Below, piece by piece: positions 1 to 8,902 of a stretch of DNA of 64,000 bases (within the stretch, counting starts at the first letter, position 1; each line of letters starts with the position of its first letter). The stretch is from contig PARQ01000007.1 in NCBI GenBank assembly GCA_002711555.1, positions 34,349-98,348 of the forward strand, read 5' to 3'. Source of the DNA: Rhodospirillaceae bacterium (GTDB taxonomy: Bacteria > Pseudomonadota > Alphaproteobacteria > UBA8366). A model generated the notes under the pieces. It was not told the DNA's origin and searched no databases. It worked only from the letters and a program-made list of their open reading frames with translations. Made by a program: the position numbers and the translations under genes.

Positions 1-1
1 C

Positions 2-640
2 GAAGCTTTAACGGGGTGGAAAGCTGCTTTTACTGCTACTGCAGCAATGGAGATGATGAAAACTGATGAGCCTGCTTACGGGCCACTCTTTGAGGGATCA
101 ACTTTTATCTCCGGAGATACCTTAAAATCACCCGACCACTGTTTGCGCCGAATTGAATGTGAGTACGCTTTCAAAATAGCCACCGACTTCGGGCCTCGCG
201 ATAAGGAATATTCTTTGGATGATATTATATCTGGCGTGGCATCGCTCCATCCAGCTATTGAAGTTGTACATGTGCGTGTTAACGGTGCATTCGACATAGG
301 CGCACGTGCCGTTGTCGCGGATCATTGCGGTAATTATGCATTCGTGGCTGGCGCTGGAACATCGGACTGGAGCTCTCTCGACATAATTAATCAACCGGTG
401 ACACTCAGCGTCAATGGTGAGCAAGCTGCAACAGGGGGGGGCAAAAATGTTTTGGGTAATCCACTTAAGTCCCTCGTCTGGACAATTAATCGACTTTGCG
501 TCGACGGCTATACTCTGAAAGAAGGTCAATATGTAACGACGGGAAGTTGCACTGGGATGCATCCAGTACCACAATCTTGTGAGCTAATTGCTGATTTCGG
601 ACCGCTTGGACAATGCGGGTTGAACTGTACAGCACAATGA
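2..640 (+). CDS. MhpD/FAH-family 2-keto-acid hydratase-like protein, 5' end missing
   Basis: The reading frame is open from base 2, so the N-terminus lies outside the window; the first ATG at 47 is internal. Aligned by eye with the complete paralogue at 1819-2601, it enters near that protein's residue 50 (TGWKAAF against NGWKVAL) and shares PAYGP, an IECE metal-site-like motif and HPAIE. These are hallmarks of the 2-keto-4-pentenoate hydratase branch (MhpD, COG3971) of the fumarylacetoacetase fold, where acidic residues bind Mg2+. Members hydrate 2-hydroxydienoates or act as decarboxylases, hydrolases or tautomerases on 2-keto acids; the substrate here is unknown. Its stop codon overlaps the next gene's ATG (ATGA), so the two are probably co-transcribed and translationally coupled. 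Confidence 0.8.
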   Translation, partial: EALTGWKAAFTATAAMEMMKTDEPAYGPLFEGSTFISGDTLKSPDHCLRRIECEYAFKIATDFGPRDKEYSLDDIISGVASLHPAIEVVHVRVNGAFDIGARAVVADHCGNYAFVAGAGTSDWSSLDIINQPVTLSVNGEQAATGGGKNVLGNPLKSLVWTINRLCVDGYTLKEGQYVTTGSCTGMHPVPQSCELIADFGPLGQCGLNCTAQ

Positions 641-1581
641 GAACAACACTTCTTTCCATCATAATCATTTTCATGTTTCTTGGAGTGCGGGTGGCCGCAC
701 ACCAAGAAGACAAACCACACGAGGGTGGCTGGAATGAAATGATGGGCCGCAGTGAGGTGTCTCGCGAGCTTGGCGATTGGGTGTCTACAGTCGGATACCT
801 TGAGCATGCAAGGGAGAAGGCCTCCGACGGACTACCAATGGCAGTGACACACCTTCAATTAGCTGAGGCCCTAGCTTTTAGTGGTTCGCTGGATGCGGCT
901 GGAAATGCAGCGAGAGAAGGTCTCAATACAGGTACTTTACTCGATCCCTTACCGCAAATTCGCGGCCAATTACTCGAAGTGCTAGCTTATGCCATTCATA
1001 ACACAGAGGGCAAAACCAGTGAAATACGAGAACTGGTTACTGAGGCTATAAGAATTCGAGAAAACAGCAGTTCCCCCTTTGTGCCGCGCAGTCATGACTT
1101 CAGCTTGCGTCATACGAAAACAGGATTTTTATTTGGAGCAAATATCTCAGAATTTCATCGCACAAGCTTAAGAAGAATTAAAACCGGTATGCCGCACGTC
1201 AAAGGGAAGTATGCCAAATGGCTTGGTGAAAGTGCTGTTTCAGCTGAAATCGTAATATACCCCAAACAAAAAGAAGCACTTCGCCAACTGTTTGATCAAA
1301 TACGCGCGATGATTGTGCAACGCTACCGCGATGCACGTCGTCACAGCAGAGGCACTTATAGCATTGCAAAAACGCATGGTCTAAAGGGTCTCCAAGCACA
1401 ATGGTTAGTGAACGATCCAAAGAACAAAACTGAACTTTGGACAGGGCTATATGTGCTAGAGAGAAATAATTTTATAATTCAGGTAAATGCGCGTGCCCGA
1501 GCGAAAGAACTAGACCATGCCTCGCAGCTTGTTGACAAGTTTGTACGAGCTTTCAAATGGGCGCGGCCTCTTCAAGATTAG
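637..1581 (+). CDS. hypothetical secreted helical protein
   Basis: This 314-residue protein is not recognised. I chose the ATG at 637 because it overlaps the upstream stop as ATGA and gives an immediate signal peptide: MRTTLL, a run of hydrophobic residues, then VAAHQ as a likely cleavage site near residue 21. An in-frame ATG at 613 would add eight polar residues and spoil the signal. Residues about 60-150 look like TPR-type paired helices (LQLAEALAFSGSLDAAGNAAREG). Residues 155-310 form a different, basic domain with strands near the C-terminus (LWTGLYVLERNNFIIQVNARA). It probably acts in the periplasm. It sits between two hydratase paralogues, but nothing in its sequence says it works with them. 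Confidence 0.7.
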   Translation: MRTTLLSIIIIFMFLGVRVAAHQEDKPHEGGWNEMMGRSEVSRELGDWVSTVGYLEHAREKASDGLPMAVTHLQLAEALAFSGSLDAAGNAAREGLNTGTLLDPLPQIRGQLLEVLAYAIHNTEGKTSEIRELVTEAIRIRENSSSPFVPRSHDFSLRHTKTGFLFGANISEFHRTSLRRIKTGMPHVKGKYAKWLGESAVSAEIVIYPKQKEALRQLFDQIRAMIVQRYRDARRHSRGTYSIAKTHGLKGLQAQWLVNDPKNKTELWTGLYVLERNNFIIQVNARARAKELDHASQLVDKFVRAFKWARPLQD

Positions 1582-1818
1582 TTTTTACCAAACGCCATAG
1601 AATTTTGTGGAATGCTTTTATTCGATTACAAGGCGTATTCTTAATGTGTCGTGGTTAGGGACAAAACCTCGGGACCCTTAAACACAAACAACTGGGTTAG
1701 GGAAAAGAATTGAGCCGTGTTAAGGGCTAGCATACATTTTTGACTTGAGGCAGAGTAGCAGGACAACCACGCTAAGAAGAGCAAGAATTGAAAATTAGGA
1801 TTATAGGAGGACTTCTTA

Positions 1819-2601
1819 ATGGTCGACGCGATTAAAGCTGCTGAAATCCTTGTTACCGCGCACCTTCGGAATGAACTGCTGGAAGATATCCCAGACGATT
1901 GCAAAGCACAGACACCAGACGAGGCGATAGAAGTACAGCTTGCAATTTTGAACCACGATAAGGTGACCCATAATGGATGGAAAGTGGCCCTAACAAATAA
2001 AGTGCTGCAGGAAAAAGCAGGAGTTACTGAACCCGCCTATGGACCAATTTTTGAAGAGTTTGTGTTTGATAACGGCCATATTTTTTCCGGCGGCCAACCC
2101 ACGGTAGGTGGTATTGAGTGCGAATTCGCGGTCATTCTTAAAGAGGATCTTCCAGCCTCTGGCGCACCTTATACAACATCAAACGCTGCGGAAGCAGTGG
2201 GCAGTGTCCATCCGGCCATTGAGATCACAGGCACGAGGTTCAAGACAAGAAGCAATCTTGGAAGGCCTGGCTCGACAATGGATTTCGCCGGTAATTTTGC
2301 TTTCGTGTTTGCCGAAGGAACCACAGACTGGCAGCGCTTTGACTTGCCCAGTCACAAAGTCCAACATATAGTTGATGGTGAATTAATCAAAGAATCCACT
2401 GGTGCTTGGGTGCTAGATAATCCATTAAATTCAATATCGTTTCTCGCAAATAAGCTTGCTAATCGTGGCATTGACTTGAAAGCCGGAGAGTGGATAAGCA
2501 CTGGCGCTGCCACAGGGCCAATACCAATTGGCGCCGGCTCAAAGGTCGAGGCTAACTTTGGCGAACTTGGAAGCTGTTCTTGCATAATGCCAAAAGTATA
2601 G
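1819..2601 (+). CDS. MhpD-like 2-keto-4-pentenoate hydratase/FAH-family protein
   Basis: A complete 260-residue member of the MhpD (COG3971) branch of the fumarylacetoacetase fold, the usual length for this family. Start: ATG at 1819, eight bases after a strong AGGAGG at 1805-1810. Motifs seen are NGWKVALTN near residue 53, AYGPIFE, GGIECEFAV near residue 97 (E-x-E metal site), and VHPAIEIT near residue 131. The family acts on 2-hydroxypenta-2,4-dienoate or related keto acids in aromatic and other ring-cleavage pathways. No partner aldolase or dehydrogenase of such a pathway is next to it, so the assignment stops at family level. It is a paralogue of the truncated gene at 2-640; the 237-base gap before it and its own ribosome binding site suggest separate or additional transcription. 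Confidence 0.85.
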   Translation: MVDAIKAAEILVTAHLRNELLEDIPDDCKAQTPDEAIEVQLAILNHDKVTHNGWKVALTNKVLQEKAGVTEPAYGPIFEEFVFDNGHIFSGGQPTVGGIECEFAVILKEDLPASGAPYTTSNAAEAVGSVHPAIEITGTRFKTRSNLGRPGSTMDFAGNFAFVFAEGTTDWQRFDLPSHKVQHIVDGELIKESTGAWVLDNPLNSISFLANKLANRGIDLKAGEWISTGAATGPIPIGAGSKVEANFGELGSCSCIMPKV

Positions 2602-2949
2602 TATGCAACTTTTTTGACTGTGTTTGTATAAATTAGATTAGAAATACGGTTTTTTTAATTCTGCGCCCAGAAAGAGCAAATGCAGACGCTTTACCTGTCT
2701 AGTGCACTATTCTTAATACTTTAAGCTTATCTAGGATTCTGGTGTGTGTTTCGCTAATCTGTATTATCGAATAGTGTCCAGAAATACGAGGATTTTGCCT
2801 CGCCTTTTCCCATGCTCTTTCGGGGCGCAAACTGATCTATGAGTCATTTAGCGAAAGAGCTTTTTTGCAAATCAAAGGGAAAATAAAGAAACTCACGTTC
2901 TCACATATAGAGGCAGCAATACCATTTGTTTTTATATTTTGCAGTGCAT
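2602..2949. other. 348-bp intergenic region between convergent genes
   Basis: No gene is visible. The region holds a terminator-like hairpin at 2814-2866 and, upstream of it, an 8-bp complementary pair (CACTATTC at 2705-2712 and GAATAGTG at 2769-2776). Together they could form a structured transcript of about 200 nt, either a long 3' UTR of the hydratase gene or a small RNA. I recognise no known RNA family. Confidence 0.4.
2814..2866 (+). terminator. Rho-independent terminator-like hairpin
   Basis: A perfect 9-bp stem, GCTCTTTCG (2814-2822) with CGAAAGAGC (2852-2860), is followed directly by six T (2861-2866). The 29-nt loop is longer than usual. The T-tract lies only on the plus-strand side, so it would end transcripts arriving from the hydratase gene and not those of the converging methyltransferase gene. 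Confidence 0.6.
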
Positions 2950-4554
2950 TCATTCAAAATGACAGCGTACGCAAAAGCATTCGCGCGGCTCGTTGTCAGA
3001 GCTATATTCGTGAATTGCCTCAGTGACGGAAACCGGAGTGAGGCCTGCTGCGATAATCGCAGCTTTTATTTCTAACCACGGATGCTCAAAAAAATTGTGT
3101 TCATTGAGTCTTGAGGTGCCATCTGTACTCTTGAAAACAGTGAAGATTAGCTGGCCGGACCGTCGTAAGGCATTGGCCATGACGGTCAACACCTTATCCA
3201 AAGCACGGAAATGAAATAGGACGGCAGCTGAAACAATAAGGTCGTAGGCCTCATGCTTTCGCGAGAGGAAATCCACTAGGTCTGCAACTTCTATTGCCTC
3301 ATAAACGCCTTTACTCTCCGCCACCGCCGCCATCTCGGGAGAAATATCAACTCCGTCAAGCCGTTTTACTAATGATTTTAATCTTATGCCTAAACTACCG
3401 CTACCGCATCCAACATCAAGTACATGCCCATTGTGCCCAATTTCGCGAACCGATTCCTTAACGGCCGCGAGTATCAACTCATGACCGTTATAATTTTCCT
3501 TGACCGTCTGATCCCAAGTATGAGCACGGATACGATAGAAATTTTTTAGGTACGCGGAAGTCGCACGATTTGGGATATCCTCAACTCCACTGGCCCCAAG
3601 CTTCAATCTGCCCCCTAAGCGGTCGGAAGGATCAAGCTTTAGATATCGGGCCATCGCATCACCGCCTGGACCTAAATCGCCCTTAGCAAGCAGGGCTACC
3701 GCAAGATAAAACCATGCAAAATCGAGCGCTGGGTGCTCCGACACGGTTTCATTAAGATGCTCAATAACTCGGACATCTTGGTGGTGACGACGAGCCAATT
3801 TAGCAAATGCTTCACATATCAAAGGAGACTCAGGATCCCTCTCAGCAGCTCTTTGATACATTTTTAAGGCTTGTGTCTCCTCGCCGCCTTCTTGCAATAA
3901 CATGCCGAAGTTCAGTAGGCAGCTAGCGTCGGCGTTAGGCTGCGATACAGCTTTTGCAAAGAGAATTTTTGCCTCTTCGCGACGGCCAAGCTTGGCCAGC
4001 ACAACCGCGTAATTTCCGACAATATTCAAATCATTCGGTTCTATTTTTAAAAGGTGTTTGAACGCACGAGCCGCACCTTTGATATTGCCAGACTCCATTC
4101 TGCAAACGGCAAGTAAATTCCATACTCTTAAGTCGTTTTTATGTAGTTGGGCAGGTGCCTCTAGCAACTTTACTGCTGTATCAATTTTCCCAGACATTTT
4201 TGCCGCCAAAGCGGCACCATACAGTATCTCACTATCTGTTTCTCCCAGCTCAAGAGCATGGCAGTATGCATCTTCAGCGGCCACAAAATCACCCTGAGCT
4301 TCAAGTGCTGCGCCGAGATTGGCAAAAATCTCACCATCACCTGGCGCTAATTTAGTGGCCTGCCGAAAAGCAGTGACCGCCTCCTCAAGCCGATCCAGCT
4401 TACAAAGCACGGCGCCCAGCAAATGGTATACATCCGGGTCGCTCGATTGAGTGCCGATTAATGCTCGGCATCCAATCTCGGCTTGCTCAAAAAGTCCCGC
4501 TTCAAAATCAGCAAGCACACCATCAAATGAAATTTCCAAATACTTCCTCTTCAC
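2950..4554 (-). CDS. TPR repeat protein fused to a SAM-dependent methyltransferase
   Basis: A 534-residue protein with about eight TPR units over residues 10-310 (for example VYHLLGAVLCKLDRLEEAVTAF) and a class I methyltransferase domain over residues 340-534. The SAM-binding motif I is clear (VLDVGCGSGSLG, residues 378-389), followed by an acidic motif II (GVDIS, 401-405). The architecture matches the predicted methyltransferases with TPR repeats (COG4976), whose substrates are mostly unknown; the TPR part probably docks a protein partner. The GTG start at 4554 has no clear ribosome binding site; a TTG at 4539 lies just after AGAGGAAG and is a realistic alternative. It is divergent from msrB. 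It lies close to the biotin genes but does not look like BioC, which lacks TPRs. Confidence 0.75.
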   Translation of the reverse strand: MKRKYLEISFDGVLADFEAGLFEQAEIGCRALIGTQSSDPDVYHLLGAVLCKLDRLEEAVTAFRQATKLAPGDGEIFANLGAALEAQGDFVAAEDAYCHALELGETDSEILYGAALAAKMSGKIDTAVKLLEAPAQLHKNDLRVWNLLAVCRMESGNIKGAARAFKHLLKIEPNDLNIVGNYAVVLAKLGRREEAKILFAKAVSQPNADASCLLNFGMLLQEGGEETQALKMYQRAAERDPESPLICEAFAKLARRHHQDVRVIEHLNETVSEHPALDFAWFYLAVALLAKGDLGPGGDAMARYLKLDPSDRLGGRLKLGASGVEDIPNRATSAYLKNFYRIRAHTWDQTVKENYNGHELILAAVKESVREIGHNGHVLDVGCGSGSLGIRLKSLVKRLDGVDISPEMAAVAESKGVYEAIEVADLVDFLSRKHEAYDLIVSAAVLFHFRALDKVLTVMANALRRSGQLIFTVFKSTDGTSRLNEHNFFEHPWLEIKAAIIAAGLTPVSVTEAIHEYSSDNEPRECFCVRCHFE

Positions 4555-4736
4555 ACCAAGGGTTTGAGAATGTCAATATATAAGTGTAGATATGTCCGAT
4601 GTGTAGTTATTGAATATTACAAAAAGAATTACAGCCCGCGACTGAATAAATGCCTCAAGAACCTACTACAGTAAATCATGCCCTCACAATTCAAATATAA
4701 TATTTAAATTGCGCTGATTTTAGGACGCTCAATCTT

Positions 4737-4758
4737 TTTAGATTATATTTAGATTATA
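4737..4758. repeat. 11-bp tandem duplication upstream of msrB
   Basis: TTTAGATTATA occurs twice head to tail (4737-4747 and 4748-4758), about 70 bases before the msrB start, in the AT-rich region between the divergent methyltransferase and msrB genes. It could be a regulator half-site pair or replication slippage; I know of no matching factor. Confidence 0.6.
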
Positions 4759-4828
4759 TGAGGCACCACTTATGCCAGCTGAGGTAATATGAGAATGGTG
4801 TGATTTGCGCAAAACCAAGGAGAGGAAA

Positions 4829-5224
4829 ATGCCGGAAAAATTTATCAAACCTGATATTGAATGGCGCGAACAGCTGACCCCAGAGCAATATCACATCACT
4901 CGAGAATCAGGCACTGAGAGGGCTTTTACGGGTGCATATTATGATTGTACCATCGAAGGCACATACGAATGCGTTTGTTGCGGACGGGACTTGTTCAGTT
5001 CAGAAGCCAAGTTCAACTCTGGAACTGGTTGGCCAAGTTTTTCCGAACCAATAAAAGAAAATAGTGTTATTGAACGACAGGATATCAGCTTCTCAATGGT
5101 ACGCACGGAAGTAATTTGCTCTCGCTGCAATGGGCATCTCGGGCACGTATTTCCTGATGGGCCTCCTCCAACTGGTCTACGTTACTGCATTAACTCAGCG
5201 TCTTTAAAACTAAGCCCCAAGTGA
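4829..5224 (+). CDS. msrB: peptide-methionine (R)-S-oxide reductase
   Basis: MsrB reduces methionine-R-sulfoxide in proteins using thioredoxin. The ATG at 4829 is preceded by AAGGAGAGG at 4817-4825 and gives 131 residues, standard for a single-domain MsrB; an upstream in-frame TTG would only add charged residues. Two zinc-binding CxxC pairs are seen (C48/C51 and C97/C100), as are the SGTGWPSF substrate loop and the catalytic cysteine C120 in RYCINSASL. No MsrA partner is in the window. It is monocistronic, converging on bioA, and divergent from the TPR-methyltransferase gene across about 270 bases of AT-rich DNA. Confidence 0.96.
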   Translation: MPEKFIKPDIEWREQLTPEQYHITRESGTERAFTGAYYDCTIEGTYECVCCGRDLFSSEAKFNSGTGWPSFSEPIKENSVIERQDISFSMVRTEVICSRCNGHLGHVFPDGPPPTGLRYCINSASLKLSPK

Positions 5225-5292
5225 GGAAAGTGCCGTTTTCAATATTCACGCCGTATAATTGATGCCGTTTAATTTTATATGATTTCGAGTTT

Positions 5293-6573
5293 CTACCGCT
5301 CGTTAGACCATTGCGAAATAACCTTGTATACCGCTCGAGTTAGAACATTAAGGTCATTTGGTTCAATTACAAGCGGAGGCATCAGATAAACAAAATCTCC
5401 GAAAGGCCTAACCCAAACTCCCTCCAACGTAAATTGCTTGCGCATAGCAGCTAAATCAGGCACGCGGTCTAGCTGGACAACGCCAATGGCGCCTTTTACG
5501 CGGACATCAATCACCCCGTTTAGTTTGGTACACTCATGGAGTTCTTCCGCTAGTTGGGTTTGTATTAAATCCACCTGTGCCAATCGATCCTCACTTTCAA
5601 ACAAATCCAGCGAGGCGTTTGCTGCGGCGCAGCCCAATGCATGCCCTGTATAAGTAGGCCCGTGCATAAATGCTTTGCCTGCGTCCTCTGATAAGAATGC
5701 TTCGTAGACCCGGCTATTAGCAACGGTCGCCGCTAACGGCATTGTACCGCCGGTGAGCGCCTTAGATAATGTAATGATATCTGGAGAAATGCCTGCTTGT
5801 TCGCAGGCAAACATGCTACCGGTGCGCCCAAAGCCTGTAGCAATTTCGTCGAGGATTAGCAGTAAGTCATAGCGATGGCAAAGTTTGCTGACACGGCGTA
5901 ATATTTCAGGTGAATGAAATTTCATGCCACCTGCCGCTTGTACTAGAGGTTCTAGGAGTACTGCTGCAAGGCGGACAGATTCGTCGGCAAGGAAGGATTC
6001 AAAATCTTCAAATTCTTCATCAGTTCTCGGTAAAGGCATCACGAACTGCTCGGGTAATACCCCCTTGAACATCGAATGCATCCCCTCTTCAGGGTCGCAA
6101 ACCGACATCGCTGTCATCGTATCCCCATGATAACCGTTCAGAAAACTAACAAATTTAGCACGCCCGCGCTGACCACGGTTCAGCCAATATTGCACGGCCA
6201 TTTTCATCGCGACCTCAATAGAAACTGACCCTGATTCGGAATAGAAAACGTGACCGAGATCACCGGGTAAGATATTGGCTAAGCGCTCTGACAGCCGCGC
6301 AACCGGCTCGTGAATAAAACCTCCGAGCATAACATGTGGTAATTTCTCAAGTTGCGATGCGACGGCCTCACGAATATGGGGATGCGAGTAGCCATGGCAC
6401 GCCGTCCACCAAGATGCAGTGCCATCAATCAAATAGGTGCCATCGGCCAGTTCAATCCGAACTCCGCTGGCGCGGATCGCTGCTTCCGGATTTGTTTGTG
6501 TTTGCATCTGAGCGTATGGTAACCACAAATGGGGATATCCATCCCTCGCCCAGTCTGGCCAAGCATTATCCAT
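5293..6573 (-). CDS. bioA: adenosylmethionine-8-amino-7-oxononanoate aminotransferase
   Basis: BioA converts 8-amino-7-oxononanoate (KAPA) to 7,8-diaminopelargonate with SAM as amino donor, a PLP-dependent step of biotin synthesis. The 426-residue protein is full length. Seen are the class III aminotransferase features: [14 protein letters not shown] near the N-terminus (the WW pair near residue 55 is typical of BioA), [12 protein letters not shown], and the PLP lysine in TLSKALTGG. It starts 10 bases after the bioB stop, so the order bioB-bioA forms an operon. The start codon is ambiguous: TTG 6579, GTG 6576 and ATG 6573 lie in tandem, and I take the ATG. Confidence 0.95.
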   Translation of the reverse strand: MDNAWPDWARDGYPHLWLPYAQMQTQTNPEAAIRASGVRIELADGTYLIDGTASWWTACHGYSHPHIREAVASQLEKLPHVMLGGFIHEPVARLSERLANILPGDLGHVFYSESGSVSIEVAMKMAVQYWLNRGQRGRAKFVSFLNGYHGDTMTAMSVCDPEEGMHSMFKGVLPEQFVMPLPRTDEEFEDFESFLADESVRLAAVLLEPLVQAAGGMKFHSPEILRRVSKLCHRYDLLLILDEIATGFGRTGSMFACEQAGISPDIITLSKALTGGTMPLAATVANSRVYEAFLSEDAGKAFMHGPTYTGHALGCAAANASLDLFESEDRLAQVDLIQTQLAEELHECTKLNGVIDVRVKGAIGVVQLDRVPDLAAMRKQFTLEGVWVRPFGDFVYLMPPLVIEPNDLNVLTRAVYKVISQWSNER

Positions 6574-6583
6574 CACCAAATAA

Positions 6584-7585
6584 TCACTCGTTCAGTGGCA
6601 TCTCTAGGGGATGAATACCCAAGCGCGCGAATAAAGCATCATCCTCATCAACTTCGGGATTAGACGTAGTCAAAAGCTTTTCGCCACAAAAAATTGAATT
6701 CGCCCCTGCCATGAAACATAGGGCTTGAGCTTCACCACTCATGCTTTCACGTCCGGCAGAAAGACGCACAAAACTTTTAGGCATCAAGATACGCGCTACT
6801 GCTATGGTTCTTATGAACTCCAACACATCAAAGTCTTCGTTGTTGTTAAGTGGTGTTCCCTCCACCTTCACCAACATATTTATTGGAACACTCTCAGGAT
6901 GGTGTTTCATGTTTGCAAGTGTCATCAACATGCCTGCTCGATCTTCTCGTTCCTCGCCAAGACCAACTATACCGCCAGAACACACATTCATGCCGGATTT
7001 TCGAACATTGTCGATGGTATCGAGCCTATCTTGGTAGGTACGACTTGTGATTATTTCTGAGTAAAATTCTTCTGATGTATCAACATTATGATTATAGTAA
7101 TCAAGACCAGCTTCGGAAAGTCGAGAGGCCTGCTCCTTAGTTAGCATTCCTAATGTCATGCAGCTTTCCATTCCAAGATCTTTTACACCTTTTATCATAG
7201 CAATTATCTTGTCGAGATCACGATCCTTCGGATTACGCCACGCCGCCCCCATACAAAACCGTGAGGCACCAGTATCTTTTGCAGCCCTAGCTTCCGCTAG
7301 CACTGCTTGCACTTCTAATAATTTTTCGGCAGGTAAATCAGTATGATAGTGTGCACTTTGCGGACAGTACTTGCAATCCTCCGGACAACCGCCAGTTTTG
7401 ATTGAAAGCAAACGACTTTTTTGCACTTCATTTGGATTGAAATACAGACGATGTACTGTCTGCGCTTCGAAAAGAAGATCATTAAAACTGAGTGCAAAAA
7501 GCTCCATTATTTCGCTACGGCGCCAGTCGTGGCGTAATCCATCACTTTCAACGAACGCGGCGGGATCTATTTCAGCTAAACTCAT
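6584..7585 (-). CDS. bioB: biotin synthase
   Basis: BioB is a radical-SAM enzyme that inserts sulfur into dethiobiotin, the last step of biotin synthesis. It has 333 residues, the usual length. The CxxxCxxC cluster motif is at C67, C71 and C74 ([13 protein letters not shown]), and [13 protein letters not shown] and [15 protein letters not shown] are BioB-typical segments around the second cluster and substrate site. The conserved arginine in RLSAGRESM is present. It is the first gene of the leftward bioBA operon, with a candidate promoter at 7622-7650, and it faces bioFD across a 135-base divergent control region. Confidence 0.97.
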   Translation of the reverse strand: MSLAEIDPAAFVESDGLRHDWRRSEIMELFALSFNDLLFEAQTVHRLYFNPNEVQKSRLLSIKTGGCPEDCKYCPQSAHYHTDLPAEKLLEVQAVLAEARAAKDTGASRFCMGAAWRNPKDRDLDKIIAMIKGVKDLGMESCMTLGMLTKEQASRLSEAGLDYYNHNVDTSEEFYSEIITSRTYQDRLDTIDNVRKSGMNVCSGGIVGLGEEREDRAGMLMTLANMKHHPESVPINMLVKVEGTPLNNNEDFDVLEFIRTIAVARILMPKSFVRLSAGRESMSGEAQALCFMAGANSIFCGEKLLTTSNPEVDEDDALFARLGIHPLEMPLNE

Positions 7586-7621
7586 TCAAAATACTTTCGA
7601 TTACAGATACTATTTATGTGC

Positions 7622-7650
7622 ATATTCATTAACCACGAGGATAAAGTCAA
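7622..7650 (-). promoter_or_regulatory. candidate sigma-70-type promoter for bioBA
   Basis: Read leftward: TTGACT (plus coordinates 7645-7650), a 17-base spacer, then GAATAT (7622-7627), about 37 bases before the bioB ATG. This is a motif match by eye only; no transcript data are available. Confidence 0.4.
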
Positions 7651-7669
7651 ATAACTGTTCGAAGACTTA

Positions 7670-7704
7670 TTGACAGACGCACACTCGTGCAGGACTTTAG
7701 ATAA
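7670..7704 (+). promoter_or_regulatory. candidate bioFD promoter with a possible BioR-like box
   Basis: A perfect -35 hexamer TTGACA lies at 7670-7675, and a weak -10 (GACTTT) follows after 17 bases. Overlapping the -10 region is CTTTAGATAA (7695-7704), which matches 8 of 10 positions of the BioR operator consensus TTATMKATAA known from alphaproteobacteria. If real, a GntR-type BioR would repress bioFD; no bioR gene is in this window, and BirA control cannot be excluded. Confidence 0.35.
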
Positions 7705-7720
7705 AGTATAGGAGATTGAT

Positions 7721-8902
7721 TTGAAATCACTCGATCAGTTTTGCCAAGGGAAACTCGACGATTTGGAGTCAAAAAAATTACGCCGCGTCCTCGTCGAGAC
7801 GGATCGTCATGGCCCCGCAAAAACACGACGTGCCGGGAAAGATATGATTTCATTTTCTTGCAATGACTACCTTGATCTATCGCATCATCCAAAAGTTCTT
7901 TCTGCCGCTAATTCAGCACTTTATCGTTACGGAGCAGGGTCTGGGGCATCGCGTCTAGTAACCGGCAACACTCCGCTTTACGCACAATTGGAAACTAAGC
8001 TCGCAAAGTTCAAGGGAAGTGAAGATGCTATTGTTTTTGGTAACGGGTATTTAACAAATCTTGGCGCAATCCCATGCCTTGTTGGACGCAAAGACCTCAT
8101 AATCGCCGATGAGCTCTGCCATGCCTGTTTATATGCCGGGGCGCACTTAAGCAGATCTACTTTTAAGACTTTTCACCACAACAGTGTCAGTCAATTGGCA
8201 GCCATACTTGAATCATCGCGAAGTCAGCACCCAAAATGTATGATCCTTGTCGATGGGGTCTATAGTATGGACGGAGATCGGGCTCCTGTTAAAGAGATTG
8301 CATCATTAGCCGAAAAATACGATGCCTGGCTATTAATAGACGATGCTCATGGGCTTGGAGTTGTTGCAGATGGGAAAGGCAGTTCCTACGTTGATGGAAA
8401 TCGGATCCCGGTGCCCTTGCAAATGGGCACTCTCTCGAAGGCAATAGGTGGTTACGGGGGCTATCTGTGTGCCTCCAAGCCTGTGATTGACTTTATCAAA
8501 ACTCGTGCACGCAGTTTTATTTACACCACAGGTCTACCACCCGCTACATTGGCCGCTGCCATTGCCTCTCTTGACTTAATTGCCACAGACAAAGAATTGG
8601 TGAAAAAACCTATGATGCATGCTAAGCTTTTTTCTAGAATACTCGGCCTATCGGAGCCTGAAAGCTGTATTGTACCGGTTATCCTTGGTTCGGCAGAAAA
8701 AGCTCTCGAAGCTAGCTCAGCACTTGAAAACGATGGGTATATTGTCACGCCAATTCGCCCACCGACCGTCGCAGAGGGTACATCTAGGCTACGTGTTACT
8801 TTTACTGCCGAACACAAAGAAGCTGATGTGCTTCAGCTTGCTAATTCATTACGACCTTTTCTTCCTGAAAAGTCTATTTATCCTTTCACAGTCAGCTCAT
8901 GA
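7721..8902 (+). CDS. bioF: 8-amino-7-oxononanoate synthase
   Basis: BioF condenses pimeloyl-ACP (or pimeloyl-CoA) with L-alanine to KAPA, using PLP. The 393-residue protein belongs to the alpha-oxoamine synthase family. Seen are SCNDYLDLS near the N-terminus, GAGSGASRLVTGN, the cofactor aspartate in LLIDDAHGLG (about residue 207), and the Schiff-base lysine K240 in MGTLSKAIGGYGG. Translation starts at TTG 7721, six bases after AGGAG (7710-7714); no upstream ATG fits. Its stop overlaps the bioD ATG, so the two are coupled. No bioC, bioH, bioG or bioZ lies beside it, leaving the source of the pimeloyl thioester unexplained here. Confidence 0.95.
   Translation: MKSLDQFCQGKLDDLESKKLRRVLVETDRHGPAKTRRAGKDMISFSCNDYLDLSHHPKVLSAANSALYRYGAGSGASRLVTGNTPLYAQLETKLAKFKGSEDAIVFGNGYLTNLGAIPCLVGRKDLIIADELCHACLYAGAHLSRSTFKTFHHNSVSQLAAILESSRSQHPKCMILVDGVYSMDGDRAPVKEIASLAEKYDAWLLIDDAHGLGVVADGKGSSYVDGNRIPVPLQMGTLSKAIGGYGGYLCASKPVIDFIKTRARSFIYTTGLPPATLAAAIASLDLIATDKELVKKPMMHAKLFSRILGLSEPESCIVPVILGSAEKALEASSALENDGYIVTPIRPPTVAEGTSRLRVTFTAEHKEADVLQLANSLRPFLPEKSIYPFTVSS

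Noticed and set aside
128..574. 148-codon minus-strand frame inside the first hydratase gene
   Set aside because: It lies over a gene with clear family motifs in the plus frame; no domain recognised.
2950..4554. TPR-methyltransferase as the missing BioC
   Set aside because: BioC has no TPR repeats and its malonyl-ACP-specific features are not visible; proximity alone is not enough.
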